A DNA stretch of 64,000 nt from NCBI GenBank assembly GCA_965153355.1, contig OZ231128.1, positions 41,416,001-41,480,000 on the forward strand, read 5' to 3'. Origin of the DNA: Flaccisagitta enflata (lineage: Eukaryota; Chaetognatha; Sagittoidea; Aphragmophora). Below, in pieces: positions 50,852 to 64,000 of this stretch. The position numbers and the translations under genes were made by a program. Position 1 is the stretch's first letter; every line of letters begins with the position of its first letter. Below the pieces are notes generated by a model, which was not told where the DNA came from, did not search any database, and saw nothing but the letters and a program-made list of their open reading frames with translations.

Positions 50852-51745
50852 ATCTAAAATGTAATCGCTTTCTTGACAATTGATGTAAAGTTTTTTCTTA
50901 ATACTTGTATTACAATTTTCTCTATTGAAATATGGGATTTCCATTGTCTGAGACACAGTATAGATGCTGAAGCTTCTGGTGATCATTTTATGAGCTAGCT
51001 ATTTTGAGCCATTGTTTTTATTGATTGAAAATTTTTGTTCAAACTTAAACATTATATTATGAAAATTAAGTTGTTGATAGGCTGTTCAGGTCACCTATAT
51101 AATCTTTCTTTTGGTCAATCATAAAAATATCAGGGATGAATACAAATATAAGATTAAAAGATTGTATATAAAGTTTTTTTATACTTTTGTACATGTTTCA
51201 AAATTTTCTATATATGAATATTTACCATTTTCGCCATATTTTTTATGCATTTACCTACGGCCCAACCAGCGCCATTACAGAGTTCATACCTTGGTCAACT
51301 TTTTTTCTTAGCTTAGTGCAACCCATGTGGGGTGCAAAACCGCAAAAAAACTCTCTATTACATTTTTGTTAGGGTGGATTTTGTAATATCCCTCCTCTAT
51401 GGGGTAGCCATGTATCCGGCCTTGTTTTTGGTAAATGTGTAATCTCTGAAAAATTTCCTACCATTTGAGACCAACCCTGGTATTGTAGCTCCATTTTTTT
51501 AACACCTGTATTTTTATAAAGACCATTCTCCTCAAATAAAGTAATAAAAAAAAGATTGCTCTTAAAAATTGGGCATATTCCGTTATTTTCACTGTCCCCA
51601 AACTGTTAAGTGATAAAATCTGAGTTTTGGCATGACAAAATGGTCAGTTGTTACCAACATACACTAAAAATTTGAACGCTTTAAAGCTAGTAGTTTCGGA
51701 GCTATAAAGGTTTACTATTTGCCATTTCAATTTAAAAACGGTGTA

Positions 51746-52009
51746 CTCAAAAGCTTGGATTAAAAAATGCAAAACTAGCAACTGTAGAACACGTGCCCAC
51801 TATTCAGTTACGCCCGCCAATAGACTATAGGGCATTAAAGTTTCATCCCTTCAGAGAATTTGCTGTAATTTCAACATTGGTAATAGAGCAGCTTGACATC
51901 AAGACGTAGTTTTGTCCAGTTCCTTGACATGAGCTCATCTTTATCTGTTTTCATGTAAAAGAAACACCATCTAACTCATTTTAAAAGACAGAGCTAGCCT
52001 GAAACAAAA
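51746..52009. other. intergenic DNA, no supported feature
   Basis: Nothing recognised. Confidence 0.4.
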
Positions 52010-52013
52010 AGAA

Positions 52014-52105
<92 letters not shown>

Positions 52106-52106
52106 A
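52010..52106. repeat. (AAAG)n microsatellite
   Basis: ~24 GAAA units. Confidence 0.95.
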
Positions 52107-52762
52107 TAGAAAGAAAGAATAGAAAATGAAGATTGAATTCTGGAGGAGGAAAATGAGGAAAATCTGTGTTTACGATCCACTTGGAAGGCGCAAAAATGAC
52201 CGACGAGAGATAGAAAACAAGAACAGCGAGACTTAATGACAAAATGACTTCAACAAGCCTGAGGCAGGGCACAATGGCAGGAAAAGTGCCCAATGGAAGG
52301 GAAGAAACGATATGCCCGAGCGAGATGCATGTATGCAATGACAAGAAGACGGTGCATGTAAGTCAAGCCACACGCGAGCTTTTAACGGAGGAGTAAAGGA
52401 GACATGTTCGGTGGGGGGTCGGGGCACAATTACCAAATGCTTAGGCGTATAAGGAGAGGCAAAATCAGGCTAAATGACCGATGGAAAAAAAGAAGCACAG
52501 CGCTTCAATGCCAACCTGAACACGCACCAAACGCATAGCACGATCGATTGCAATCATGCGTTACAACTGATAGAAGACAAAAGTACAGAACCCGAGACAC
52601 AATAACACTGTAGTTGATCCATGGAAAATGATTATATGGCATTTAGACTAACGTTGTTGATCCATTCGACAAACGTTGTTGATCCTTGGATGACAATTAT
52701 ATGGCATTTCGACTTGACCGTGCGCTGTTCGTTCATTATCAGTGGATTATATCCACTCCTTA

Positions 52763-52821
<59 letters not shown>

Positions 52822-54123
52822 ACTGGCATGGTTTGAAAATCTAAATGCGCCTGACAGCTAAAAAGTAAGCGCCTGATGTCTAAAAATGAGGAAGGCATTG
52901 AGAAATAGATAAAAAAAAAACAGATATGAGAAGCAGATATGAGAAACAGAGATGGATGGATAGGTAGACCAAGGGAGCAATAAACAAACAAGAGAATGAA
53001 GCGTCTGATAGTCACTAGTCCGCAATAAAAACACATTAGAAATTGGAAAGGGGATTAGATAGTAGAGCATGCATAAACAATAGTAAATTTCAATTTAGTC
53101 TATTTGCAAATGGAATATAAAAAATGGTAAAAAATACTGTTTATCAATATATTTGAGAACTGTTGTGCACCTGTCATTATGACATGCCTGCCTAAAATGT
53201 ATACATTTCGATTGAAAGACCTGATTCCTGGGATGATTACTGTGTTTTGAATGCATTGACTTTATTCAGGGGAACAAAAATTTAAATGAGAATTAATCTT
53301 TAAAATCTTACGACACAAGTAAAAAGTGCAACAGCATCAGTGGACATGATAAGTGAAATTGCATCTTTTTGGATCAAATTAGAAAATCCTGGTGAGGTCG
53401 ATATTTGTCAAATTAGTTGATGTTGAATAAAAAAATCAGCTCTTCTGCCTTATGCTAGTTGCTGTCCTTTAAGAGAGTTTTTTTTAATTAGAAAAAAACA
53501 GCTTCACATGAATTTGCATGGTCCCTTGAAATGTGCTTTAGTGAAGCCCAACTGTTTATTTAAAGAATAGGGTGGTCGGGTATTTGATCAAATTTTGTAT
53601 ATTGATATACTTGGGCCTTTTGCAGAAGTATCTAATAAAAGAACGATTTCTCACAAGTTTGGGTGTGAAATCAAACAAGCCTTGTTGGCAAAACCATAGA
53701 TTTACAATGGGGATTTTTTCATTGCCATAGGAAACCCGTAGTGTTGCTGTGGGAAATCCTAATATTGTACAATATTGCGATAAACTAGAGCATATATATT
53801 TTTTTTAATATGACCCTTATCCACGATCAACCTATTAAAAAATAATATCACCAATAAAACGTGTGTAAAGGGATCAGACTTGATAAGTGTATTGTTTCAA
53901 ATGGGGCTTTAGACCTTTTTTGTTCTTTTCTATCCTTCTCTTCTTCCCTCTTTTTTTTAGAACTTAGGGCAATCTCTGAGAGAAATTTTAGAAGTTAGAC
54001 CACTTTTTCTTTAGAAATAAAATACTTTGAAATTAGCTGCAAAGCTAAAAATATATTTTAGCTCTTTGGCCAATATGTCATGAAAAAATTTCAGCTATTG
54101 GGCGCTTTAGCTGTGGGGAGATA

Positions 54124-54125
<2 letters not shown>
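52107..54125. other. intergenic DNA with a (CT)n; no supported gene
   Basis: (CT)n at 52767-52818; two copies of TTGATCC-ATG...ATTATATGGCATTT (52614-52650 and 52680-52710). 53050-54100 is long AT-rich DNA without exons that I can support. Confidence 0.4.
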
Positions 54126-54173
<48 letters not shown>

Positions 54174-54426
54174 TCTATCACTTTCTCCATCTATCCTTTA
54201 TTTCCCATCACTCTCAATTAAAAGATTAAACAAACGTTTTTTCTCAGTCCATTGTTTTGGGTAAATTACTTCAGTAACAAAAACCATCATCCCACGCAGT
54301 GTGGATAGTCATCAGGCATTTGGTCTTTTTTTTTTTCTTTTTTTCCCCTCATCTCTAAACTCTGTATCTGAAGTAAAGAGAACGCATCTATTGGTTATTT
54401 CTTGGTATCGCTTTTTGACTCAGTAC

Positions 54427-54578
54427 TTTTTAGTCGCGGACACGCGACTTTACACCTTGCCGTGTCGGTCGGTATGTCGGTCGGTATGTCGGTCACGTTT
54501 TTTTAATTCTGAGCGGTTTTCGCATTACTGCTCCTGCCCAACCGTCCGCGACTGGATTGCCGTGTATCTGGCCTTGTT
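54427..54578 (-). mobile_element. PH-A2 element, complete
   Basis: Plus-strand start TTTTTAGTCGCGGACACGCG, then ACTTTACACCTTGCC and (GTCGGTAT)3; end CCGTCCGCGACTGGATTGCC, GTGTATCTGGCCTTGTT. A2-type box and hairpin again change together. Confidence 0.85.
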
Positions 54579-54792
54579 TTCGATTTCATTTGTTTATGGA
54601 AATTTCCATTCAATAGATTTATCTCCCTTTGTTCATCTCAGCATGGATCTGTCTGAATTTAAGTCACACACACGCGATTCATTTACCCGCTATGTTGACA
54701 CAAACAATATAATCTTACTTCTTTTTTGCAATCACAAACAGTTCTGACATCGCTGCCCTGGCCCTTACTAGTTTGAGTGGCCTATGTCTTCA

Positions 54793-54844
54793 CTGCCCCT
54801 GCCCACCTGCACGCGACAAGGAGAGCCATTCATCCGGCCTTGTT
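54793..54844 (-). mobile_element. PH-A 5' fragment
   Basis: TGCCCCTGCCCACCTGCACG, CGACAAGGAGAGCCATTCAT, CCGGCCTTGTT: the 5' end only, minus orientation. Confidence 0.65.
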
Positions 54845-55011
54845 CGTTGACCAAAAAGGTCGAGGAGTGCCAACCCTACCCGGTCACACACCACTGCAGC
54901 TTACTTCATAATTGCCCTTACCTTGATCATACCCAAGGTTCAGTATCACTTCCAGTGACCATAGCTTGGCCCAGTGAAAAATATTTTTTTTTTCATCTGT
55001 CTTCCTAAGTT

Positions 55012-55013
<2 letters not shown>

Positions 55014-55066
<53 letters not shown>
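55014..55066. repeat. (CT)n microsatellite
   Basis: Pure CT, ~52 bp. A further (CT)n lies at 54126-54170. Confidence 0.95.
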
Positions 55067-55068
<2 letters not shown>

Positions 55069-55693
55069 GGTCCTCTCTCATCCTCCCATGGCGCGGCGGG
55101 GCGTGCTCTCTTCATTTCTCTGCCCGCCTTTCTCTCGTACTTTTTCATGCTCTTTTTTTTTCTTCTCCTTTTCTTCACTTTCCCTTTTTCTTTTTTTCGT
55201 TTTTTTTTCTTCTATTTTCCAGAATTTTTCCTCGACTACGCTTAACGTTTTCAGCTTAAAGATGAACAATTTACACCTTACGTCAGCCTATGAACAAAGT
55301 TTTTAATCAAGAGCCTTGTTTTTTTTTTTGTTTTTTTTTCTTGAACAAGCAGTTGACCTAAAATGACGCTTAGCTCAATGACAGGATGATATGGCAGGTT
55401 TTGTTATTGAATCAAGTCAGACATTATTCAAGCTTTGTATATGACTGTATCAACATTGCTCGGCCAAAGTGCGTCCTGGTTGATTCTATCTGTCAAATCC
55501 AAGTGAATGATGCTTTGGTCAAAAATGCGTTGCTGTCATCAAATCCATTTTTCCCTTTCGCCATTAATCATCTTTCGTAAGTCTTTGCAATCATATCATC
55601 AATTTTCCACTCACACATTTCCTAGATTATGGGCAAAAGAATTAAAAAGGTTTTTTGCCCTCTTGCGCGCTCGCGATATCCTTTCCGCTGTTG

Positions 55694-55698
<5 letters not shown>

Positions 55699-55769
<71 letters not shown>

Positions 55770-55775
55770 GCAGGC

Positions 55776-55812
<37 letters not shown>

Positions 55813-55899
55813 GGCAGACAGACAAAAGGACATAATCAGGAAAATGTATGGTGACAGATAGACTGACAGACAGACAGACAGACAGTCAGTCAGATAGAC

Positions 55900-55934
<35 letters not shown>

Positions 55935-55941
55935 GGCAGGC

Positions 55942-56005
<64 letters not shown>

Positions 56006-56100
56006 TGAAATAGAGACGGACAGAAAGACAGACAGGCAGACAGACAGACAGACAGACATAGAGACGGACAGAAAGACAGACAGATAGAAAAACAGACAAA
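55699..56100. repeat. (GA)n then ~320 bp of (GACA)n
   Basis: GA 55699-55768; GACA units with AGGC, ATAG and GGAC variants to ~56100. GACA is a one-base variant of the GACC/GACG core of PH elements. Confidence 0.95.
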
Positions 56101-56670
56101 CAAAGAGAGAAAACATGGGGAAAGAGAGTGTCTCTCTCGTGAATTTCGATCATCTATTTTCCTTTTCTTTTTTCTCATCTTTTTTTTTCGTGTTCTTCTT
56201 CTTCTTCATTTTCGCGCGCATTTGATATTCGTAATCAAAAATTCGCGATCAGCGGAAAGTAAAGAAGAATGAAAAAAAAAGCTATGAAATAAAAAAAAAA
56301 AATTGGTGAAAAACGACGAAAGACGAAAAATAAAAAAGGATGTAAACTAATAATAAAAAGTGATGTAAACTAATGAATTGATACTCGATTTATATTCAGA
56401 GTTTCATTCTTGGATTTTAAAGTGACTCCTATTATTTCTTTTCTTTTCAAATTTTCAAACCAAAAGCACTCTACAACAGAGTCTTATTATTCTGACTCTC
56501 TCTCACTCTTGGTGAAATATGAATTTTAAATTGGCCCTTGTCAAAAACAATGTCTATTATTTGGGGGCCAAAATAAAAGTCTAACTTGGTAATGAATCCC
56601 CGAGGGGCGTTCCCAAACAGTTGTTTAAAGATTGGTAAATACACAGTCATTGTACAAAGAAGAAAGTCTC
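56101..56670. other. intergenic DNA, no supported gene
   Basis: AT-rich with A runs and a two-copy GATGTAAACTAAT block (~56339-56375). Confidence 0.4.
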
Positions 56671-56862
56671 TTTTTAGTCGCGTGCTACGCGACTCTACAC
56701 CCCGCTTTGTTCGTCGGTTGGTCGGTCGGTCGGTCGTCACACTTTACTTTTTTTAGGTTTTTTAGACCGTACTGCTCCTGCTCCTGCTCCTGCTCTGGTG
56801 AGCTCAAATATGGCCCCTGCCCACCCGCACGCGACTGGGGTAATCGTGCATCCGGCCTTGTT
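56671..56862 (-). mobile_element. PH-A1 element, complete
   Basis: Plus-strand start TTTTTAGTCGCGTGCTACGC, GACTCTACACCCCGC, (GGTC)n core; three GCTCCT units; end CCGCACGCGACTGGGGTAAT, CGTGCATCCGGCCTTGTT. The A-side flank after it is a (TA)n. Confidence 0.85.
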
Positions 56863-57319
56863 TATATATATATATATAACTGTTCACTTGTCAAAAGCGA
56901 ATGATCATAAGACTTTTGTGTCAACACCTACCACTCCATCATCATGTTGAATGAGGAGAAACCTACCACTATAGATTGTTCTGTACACTAACCAATAGAG
57001 TGAAGAATAAGTATCATTCTGGCTGCCATACCTGAGTTGATTCTAAAATCCCCATGGAGGTTAAAGGTTCGCAGAAGGATGCATTGACAGATTGACTATC
57101 TATGCCTTTCATTATCCATTCAGTAATCTTTTATTTGTCCGCATCGTTGACTTTTAGTTCCCATCGTTAATCTGCATTAAAATGAAAATAAAGTCTTTAA
57201 TGGTAGAGTCAGATCTTTTTAATTTCTTCGCGGGAATTTTCAATTTAAGATGACAAGTCTTCGCCCTTGTTCGAAAATTAGCCGTTCTACGACTGAAAAT
57301 ACTGTTTATTAAGAATGAG

Positions 57320-57321
<2 letters not shown>

Positions 57322-57371
<50 letters not shown>

Positions 57372-57460
57372 GCAGAGAGAGAGAGATAGACAGAGACAGA
57401 GACAGACAGAGAGAGAAAGAGGGAGACAGAGAGAGAGAGACAGAGAGAGAAACGAAGAAA
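57322..57460. repeat. (GA)n with GACA variants
   Basis: GA pure to ~57366, then interrupted by CAGAGA and GACAGA. Confidence 0.9.
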
Positions 57461-57832
57461 GAGGGAATCAAACCACTTTTGACTATCTTATCGAAAGTCA
57501 ACTCTCCCAGTTGTCCAAGGGATTGTCAGTTGTCAGTCAAAACCTCAAATTATTTTCACCAAAAAAAAAACGAAAAAAAAACGCGCGCATAAATGAACAC
57601 GCGCCACTGACTATCCATTACAGTTTAATTCCGTCTACAGCCCGAATAAGAAATAAATGGATGTAAAGATATGATATAGAACTAACCGTATGACAAGTGG
57701 AACACTAACCAAGACAATGGAGGGCATTGTTAACCCTCTCCGACTAGTCAGCACGCGCAACAAGTCCCAATTTCAACCCGTTTTATAAATGGATAGAATT
57801 GAAGATGCCACGAAAATGATCTGACGGCACTT

Positions 57833-57949
<117 letters not shown>

Positions 57950-59139
57950 AGTGTTTTTGGGCAAGTCGAAATCGGTAACTAATGACCAATGGCCCAAAGG
58001 ACCAAAAGGCCGACCAACTAAAACTAGCAAGCCGTTCGACTGACCGACACCAAACAGTCTCGTGCTCACGACCAGTTGGGTGGTTTGACCATGAATGCGC
58101 GACATGAATTCTCTCGTGGGAAGGATTCGCCAACGAAATTCATGTGAGACGAGTAAAGCACAAACAAGACCGAGAAAGCTCACGAACAAGCCCGGATATC
58201 ACAGTTCTCATGATGGGGAAAAAGTTAAGTCCGACTTTCTCAAACGCTCAATTTTGAATCTTTTTGTGTAAACAAATTCTTAAAAGTTAAGATCGCTTTT
58301 GCCGTTAACCTTTTATAATTCGGTTAAATCCCGATCTAACGGATTTCAAGGGACTAACAAATCATATTGGTTATAGACGGAAATACAGCCAGTATAGGAA
58401 ATGAAAAGAAACAAGTTGAAGAAAATCTGAACGGCGGAATTCCGTTAGTTGCGGGTCCGTTATGGTGGGGTTCGTCTGTTGCAATTTGTGTTTCCAAATG
58501 TTTTTATGATGCCTCTCCTCAACGTGGACCTTACGCTTTAACCGTTATAAAGTAACAATTTCCAAGTAGTTATCTATTAATCGAGCACTCTATACTACAG
58601 AGTCTGTAGACGCCTTGAATTTTTCCTTAAAAACAGTCCGGCATTTCCATTTTGAAGAGGTCTCTCTGCGAGATACACGTACATGAACTACATGTGCTAC
58701 ATGCACAATGTAAACAATGACGATTAATTGTCGTTTTAGTGGAGGAAAGACCAACCAATATTCCGTAGAAAGAATTTTCTTGTGACAGAAGAAACGGCTT
58801 ACCACAAATTCACAATTTACAACTGATTTTGCGCAATATTTTATGACAGTAACAACGATTTTTTACAATACTTTATGACGTTTACCGCTAAGCTTTATTT
58901 CTTTATTTTCAATGTTTCTTTTGCAATGTTTTCTCTTTCTATATTCTTCCTCTCCTTCTCTTAACATTTCTTCCTATTGTTTCCATTTTCTTTTGGTTAT
59001 TACATCAATGACTCTTTTTCTTTTTCGTCCTTTTTTGATATCGTTTTTCTTCATTTTGTCTCATCTTGGCATTGACATTTTTCATCTTTGCAAATGATTT
59101 GATTTTTTATCATCTCCCTTTCAAAGTTACATCTTTTAC

Positions 59140-59140
<1 letters not shown>
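57950..59140. other. intergenic DNA, no supported gene
   Basis: A 62-codon frame at 58367-58555 is compositionally balanced but starts at TTG and has no splice context; not called. Confidence 0.4.
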
Positions 59141-59171
<31 letters not shown>

Positions 59172-59323
59172 CTTCTTCTTCTTCTTCTTCTTCTTCTTCT
59201 TCTTCTTCTTCTTCTTCTTCTTCTTCTTCTTCTTCTTCTTCAACTCATTCTTCTTCTTCTTCTTCTTCTTCTTCTTCTTCTTCTTCTTCTTCTTCTTCTT
59301 CTTCTTCTTCTTCTTCTTCTTCT

Positions 59324-59370
<47 letters not shown>

Positions 59371-59372
59371 TA
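59141..59372. repeat. (TTC)n microsatellite, ~230 bp
   Basis: TTC with two CAACTCA/TACTCAT interruptions. Polypyrimidine; poly-serine frame is an artefact. Confidence 0.95.
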
Positions 59373-59737
59373 CTCATTCTGCCTCTTCTTCTCCCGCGCA
59401 TTTCTCTCCTTGGAGCTTAATGTCTTTTTCCAGTGGACTTGTCCACTCCTCCTCACTTTGGCTACGCCTTCCCCTTCTTCCTCTCCTCGTCTTCCTCGTC
59501 TTCTTCCTCTCCCTTTTCCGATTTATTTCCTCTATAAAATCCGATTTTTAAAGGGTCAACTATTTGCGAGCTCCTCCAGGTCATACGCTCGTATGTCACA
59601 AGTCATACGCCCACGACTGAAACTTTCTAATTCCACATGTCTTACGCTTTCATGTGAATCATGTCATAAGAAATACGCGTGCATGTCACAATTCAGGAGC
59701 CAGCAGTCGTATGCCACAAGTCATGTACTCTCTCTGG

Positions 59738-60897
<1,160 letters not shown>

Positions 60898-60978
<81 letters not shown>
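60898..60978. repeat. (GA)n microsatellite
   Basis: Pure GA, 80 bp. Confidence 0.95.
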
Positions 60979-60979
<1 letters not shown>

Positions 60980-61220
60980 TGATACTATAATGCTGTGTGG
61001 ACGTAAGGATATGGTAAAAACAATATGATGGTCTGAATTGTGCAAGATCCAGACGCGGCATGTCACTCTTTATGCCGTATGGTTTTATGGTATGGTTACT
61101 AATCGGAATCTGATTCGTGATCATGGACGTCTTCATTATTGAGATTGGTGGGATACTGTGATAAACAAGTGATGCGGGGTTGTTATATTGTTCAGAATGG
61201 GCAAGAACTGATCAATGCAT

Positions 61221-61500
61221 TACCGAGGACGCATCTAAAAATGAAGAAAAATGTCTTAGAATGACATAGAATGACCCTAAAAGAGTAAAAAGCACTTAGA
61301 TTGACTGGGAATGACCTTAACTGACGTGAATTGACATAAAAAAATAAATTACAAAATTTACTAGAACGACAAAATAAACTAAAATGACTATGACTCGGAA
61401 TGACTAAAAGAAATAAATTCGATTAAAGTAGAGGTGTGACAGACAGACGGTAAGACAGCTTGATGGATATACCAGGTTGTAGAGTAGCGTTCACGCAACT
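61221..61500 (+). mobile_element. PH-D 3' end followed by PH-A3 lacking its 5' end
   Basis: GAGGACGCATCTAAAAA (61225-61241) is a PH-D terminus. It is followed by AATGACATAGAATGACC-type minisatellite and a GACAGACGG core, then GTTGTAGAGTAGCGTTCACG and CAACT. The last base of the A3 hairpin abuts the next PH element at 61501. Confidence 0.65.
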
Positions 61501-61653
61501 AACAAGGCCGTAAGCACGGCAGAATTAGTCGCGGACGGGTGGGCCGGAGCGAAAAACCTTGAAAACAACTTTGTGACCGACCGACCAGCCGACCGACGGA
61601 TGGACCAACAGACCGAAAAGTGGCTTATAGAGTCGCGTGTCCGCGACTAAAAA
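61501..61653 (+). mobile_element. PH-A2 element, complete, head-to-tail with the preceding PH copy
   Basis: AACAAGGCCGTAAGCACGGC (5' hairpin with a changed loop), box TTAGTCGCGGACGG, GGGTGGGCCGGAGC, (GACC)n core, GGCTTATAGAG, hairpin AGTCGCGTGTCCGCGACT, then AAAAA. Confidence 0.85.
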
Positions 61654-62425
61654 CAGCATCGTTAATTCTGGGAAAACGAACACACAGATGTATAACTGTC
61701 AGGACGCGTATTCCGCTGCGTCGCCGCTGCGCTGCCGCCGCGTCGCCGCTGCATAAAACGCGTCCGTAACATATATGTGTGCGTATGTGTATGAGTGGTG
61801 TGCGTATTAACTAGTCAGTGAGGGTTCACAAGGCCCTCTTCCATTTATTTCAGTTACAGTATAGTGAAGGATATTGTTCCACCTATCATATAGAGAACAA
61901 GAACATTCTTCACATTTGGCTTACATTCGTACAAGGGTAGTGAGAGGGAGCGATACCAGCTCAGCATGATTTTCTCATTGTCAAAAATCGCTCAATTTCA
62001 ATGTATCTTTTATAAATTGAACGTAAAATAACTTGTTTGATACGTATATATGATGACAACATATCATTTCAATGTTTCTGAATTAGTTTGGGTCTCAGGG
62101 AGTTCAATTTACACTGTGAAACAGCGATACTTGAAATTTTTCTCACACCTTTTCTGAGCTCTAGTAATTTAGTTTATGAAAAACAAACAGAATCGGTACT
62201 TAATATGCCGTTTTAGTTCATATGTCTTTATAGCATAAACTATGTAAAATTTGTGATCGAACGCCGTTGGCCGCGTCCAAATCGGCTAAGCAGCCTGGCG
62301 CAGACAGCCTCGCATGAGTTAAAGTTAATTCGGCAAAAAATCTTCAAGGTTGTTGTTATGTTTCGGCGGCGCGAAATTGTGGTTGCTACAAATGCTGATC
62401 AGAGGAAGATTTTTCTTCCTGTACC
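61654..62425. other. intergenic DNA with family-F repeat copy 2 and a CGCTGC-rich patch
   Basis: 61712-61757 is a GC-rich CGCTGCGTCGC repeat. 61800-61893 is the second copy of the family-F dispersed repeat. No gene supported. Confidence 0.5.
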
Positions 62426-62636
62426 TTTTTGGGCAGCGTCCGTGCGTTCGTTCGTCCCCCCAGGCCCTCTCAGGCCTGAAATCTGACCTCTCAGGCCTAA
62501 AATCTGCCCTCTCAGGCCTGAAATCTGCCCTCTCAGGCCTTGAATCTGCCCTCTCGGGCCTGAAATCTGTCCTCTCAGGCCTTAAATCTGCCCTCTCAAG
62601 CCTGAAATCTGCACTCGCAGATTCAAGGCCTGGGAG

Positions 62637-63425
<789 letters not shown>

Positions 63426-63799
63426 CCTGGGAGGATAGATTTCAGGCCTGAGAGGGCAGATTTTAGGCCTGAGAGGGCAGATTTCAGGCCTGAGAGGGCC
63501 TGGGGGGCGGACGGACGGACAGATGGACAGACGGATGAACGAACGAAAATCCCCTGTGTTCTACAGGACTTCGTCCCCTTCGGGGCCGCTGCCCTGCGTC
63601 TCATTCCAATTTTCAACCATGCAAAGCAGGGCAACGGGTATCGCTGACCACGTATTGCCCTTGGGCGACCTGTTTTAAGATAATAACTGATAAAGTATAT
63701 GTTTCAGCATATCATTCGAATCGGCTTTTTATGAAGAATTCAAAAATGATAATGAATAAAAGCTGTGGTAATTATGCCCACAGACATGAAAATCATGAC

Positions 63800-64000
63800 T
63801 ACACGACCCTAAAAGCGCCACCACAGACTCGATAATTGCGACCACAAACTCGATAATTACAACCACAGACCCGAAAATCGCAACCACGGACTCAGTGATC
63901 GTAACCACAGACTCAATAATTGCAACAACAGACTCCATAATCGCAACCGCACTCTGTAATTGCGATCACAGACTCGATTATTGCGATCATGCGACCAAAA
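63800..64000. repeat. 21-bp minisatellite running off the window edge
   Basis: Degenerate units like CACAGACTCGATAATTGCAAC repeat about nine times. The period is a multiple of three, so the minus strand (63938-63729) reads as ESVVAII heptads before a unique stretch. Probably non-coding, but the array continues beyond the window. Confidence 0.75.

Larger units (their letters stand above)
47741..51399 (+). mobile_element. Academ-like DNA transposon, degenerate, 3-bp TSD (TGG)
   Basis: Terminal inverted repeats start TAGAGGAGGGAT at 47741 and end ATCCCTCCTCTA at 51399. Inside, TAACAAAAATGTAATAGAAAG and AAAAAAAGTTGACCAA also recur inverted, giving ~130 bp of gapped TIR. TGG flanks both sides (47738-47740, 51400-51402) and is single in uninterrupted PH-A copies. 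The coding remnant has an XPG/FEN-type nuclease region and an eight-cysteine tail, the combination described for Academ superfamily transposases, which make 3-4 bp duplications. A helicase domain and the N-terminal half are not seen. Confidence 0.75.
47561..51427 (-). mobile_element. PH-A1 element (minus), interrupted by the Academ-like transposon
   Basis: The left part (47561-47740) is CTACGCGACTACACCCCACA, a GTCC-type core and GCCCACCCGCACGCGACTGG. The right part (51400-51427) is TGGGGTAGCCATGTATCCGG, CCTTGTT. Removing 47741-51399 and one TGG restores the uninterrupted PH-A junction CGACTGGGGTAGCC, found for example at 12619-12632. Confidence 0.85.
47311..51745. mobile_element. outer foldback MITE (TA-flanked) split by a PH-A element and an Academ-like transposon
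   Basis: The left arm (47311-~47475) and right arm (~51590-51745) are inverted copies at roughly 80% identity by eye. Shared blocks are AAATGGCAAATAGTAAACCT, GTTGGTAACAACTGACCATT, TTGTCATG and CACCGT at the tips. The tips are TACACCGT and ACGGTGTA, so TA lies at both ends as for Tc1/mariner-type MITEs. Without the nested DNA the element would be only ~0.56 kb. Confidence 0.7.

Noticed and set aside
58367-58555. 62-codon frame with balanced composition
   Set aside because: Starts at TTG, lacks splice signals and matches no family I know.

Overview
This is eukaryotic nuclear DNA, most likely from a metazoan (marine-invertebrate-like) genome. The signs are spliceosomal GT-AG signals, a non-LTR (LINE) reverse-transcriptase relic, an Academ-like DNA transposon, hAT and foldback MITEs, and an extreme load of microsatellites (CT, GA, CA, TTG, TTC, GACC, GACA, AAAG). 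I cannot place the phylum. There is no bacterial-style gene density, no operon, no recognisable rRNA or tRNA, and no CRISPR array.

Host coding content is small. Positions 106-585 look like the terminal exon of a gene entering from the left, encoding a basic/acidic low-complexity tail with repeated RPxTPE/D motifs. Positions 4112-4398 plus 5340-8012 look like two phase-compatible exons of one gene; the second carries a P-loop NTPase-like domain followed by a long coiled coil. A small candidate terminal exon with a poly(A) signal lies at 46377-46463. Most other long open frames are artefacts of microsatellites (poly-RE, poly-SL, poly-V, poly-HT) or of transposon-internal tandem arrays.

Mobile-element content dominates. 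(1) At 1-4.1 kb there are three foldback or long-inverted-repeat elements. (2) At 8.5-10.0 kb, minus strand, lies a frameshifted, 5'-truncated LINE. (3) About 30 short elements spread over the whole window share one architecture, which I call paired-hairpin (PH) elements. They start with AACAAG, then a short palindrome and a short box. A GACN-type tetranucleotide core follows. They end with a hairpin that repeats the complement of the 5' box, then AAAAA. This matches the published description of Helentron-associated HINE/DINE-1-type elements, but the window holds several families (A1, A2, A3, B, C, D, G) in which both hairpins and the paired boxes differ together. (4) At 31.8-33.1 kb lies an inverted-repeat element whose arms contain 24-26 bp perfect palindromes. 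(5) At 47.3-51.7 kb is a triple nest: an Academ-like transposon (3.66 kb, TGG target duplication, XPG/FEN-type nuclease and Cys8 tail) inside a PH element inside a TA-flanked foldback element. (6) Two hAT-type elements with 8-bp target duplications lie at 35856-35991 and 62637-63425, the second inside a PH-B element.

The strongest candidate for something undescribed is the PH superfamily. Hairpin stems and subterminal boxes co-vary between families. There is a head-to-tail dimer junction at 61500/61501, A+B composites recur, and nested insertions give clean termini. No autonomous Rep/helicase partner is visible here.
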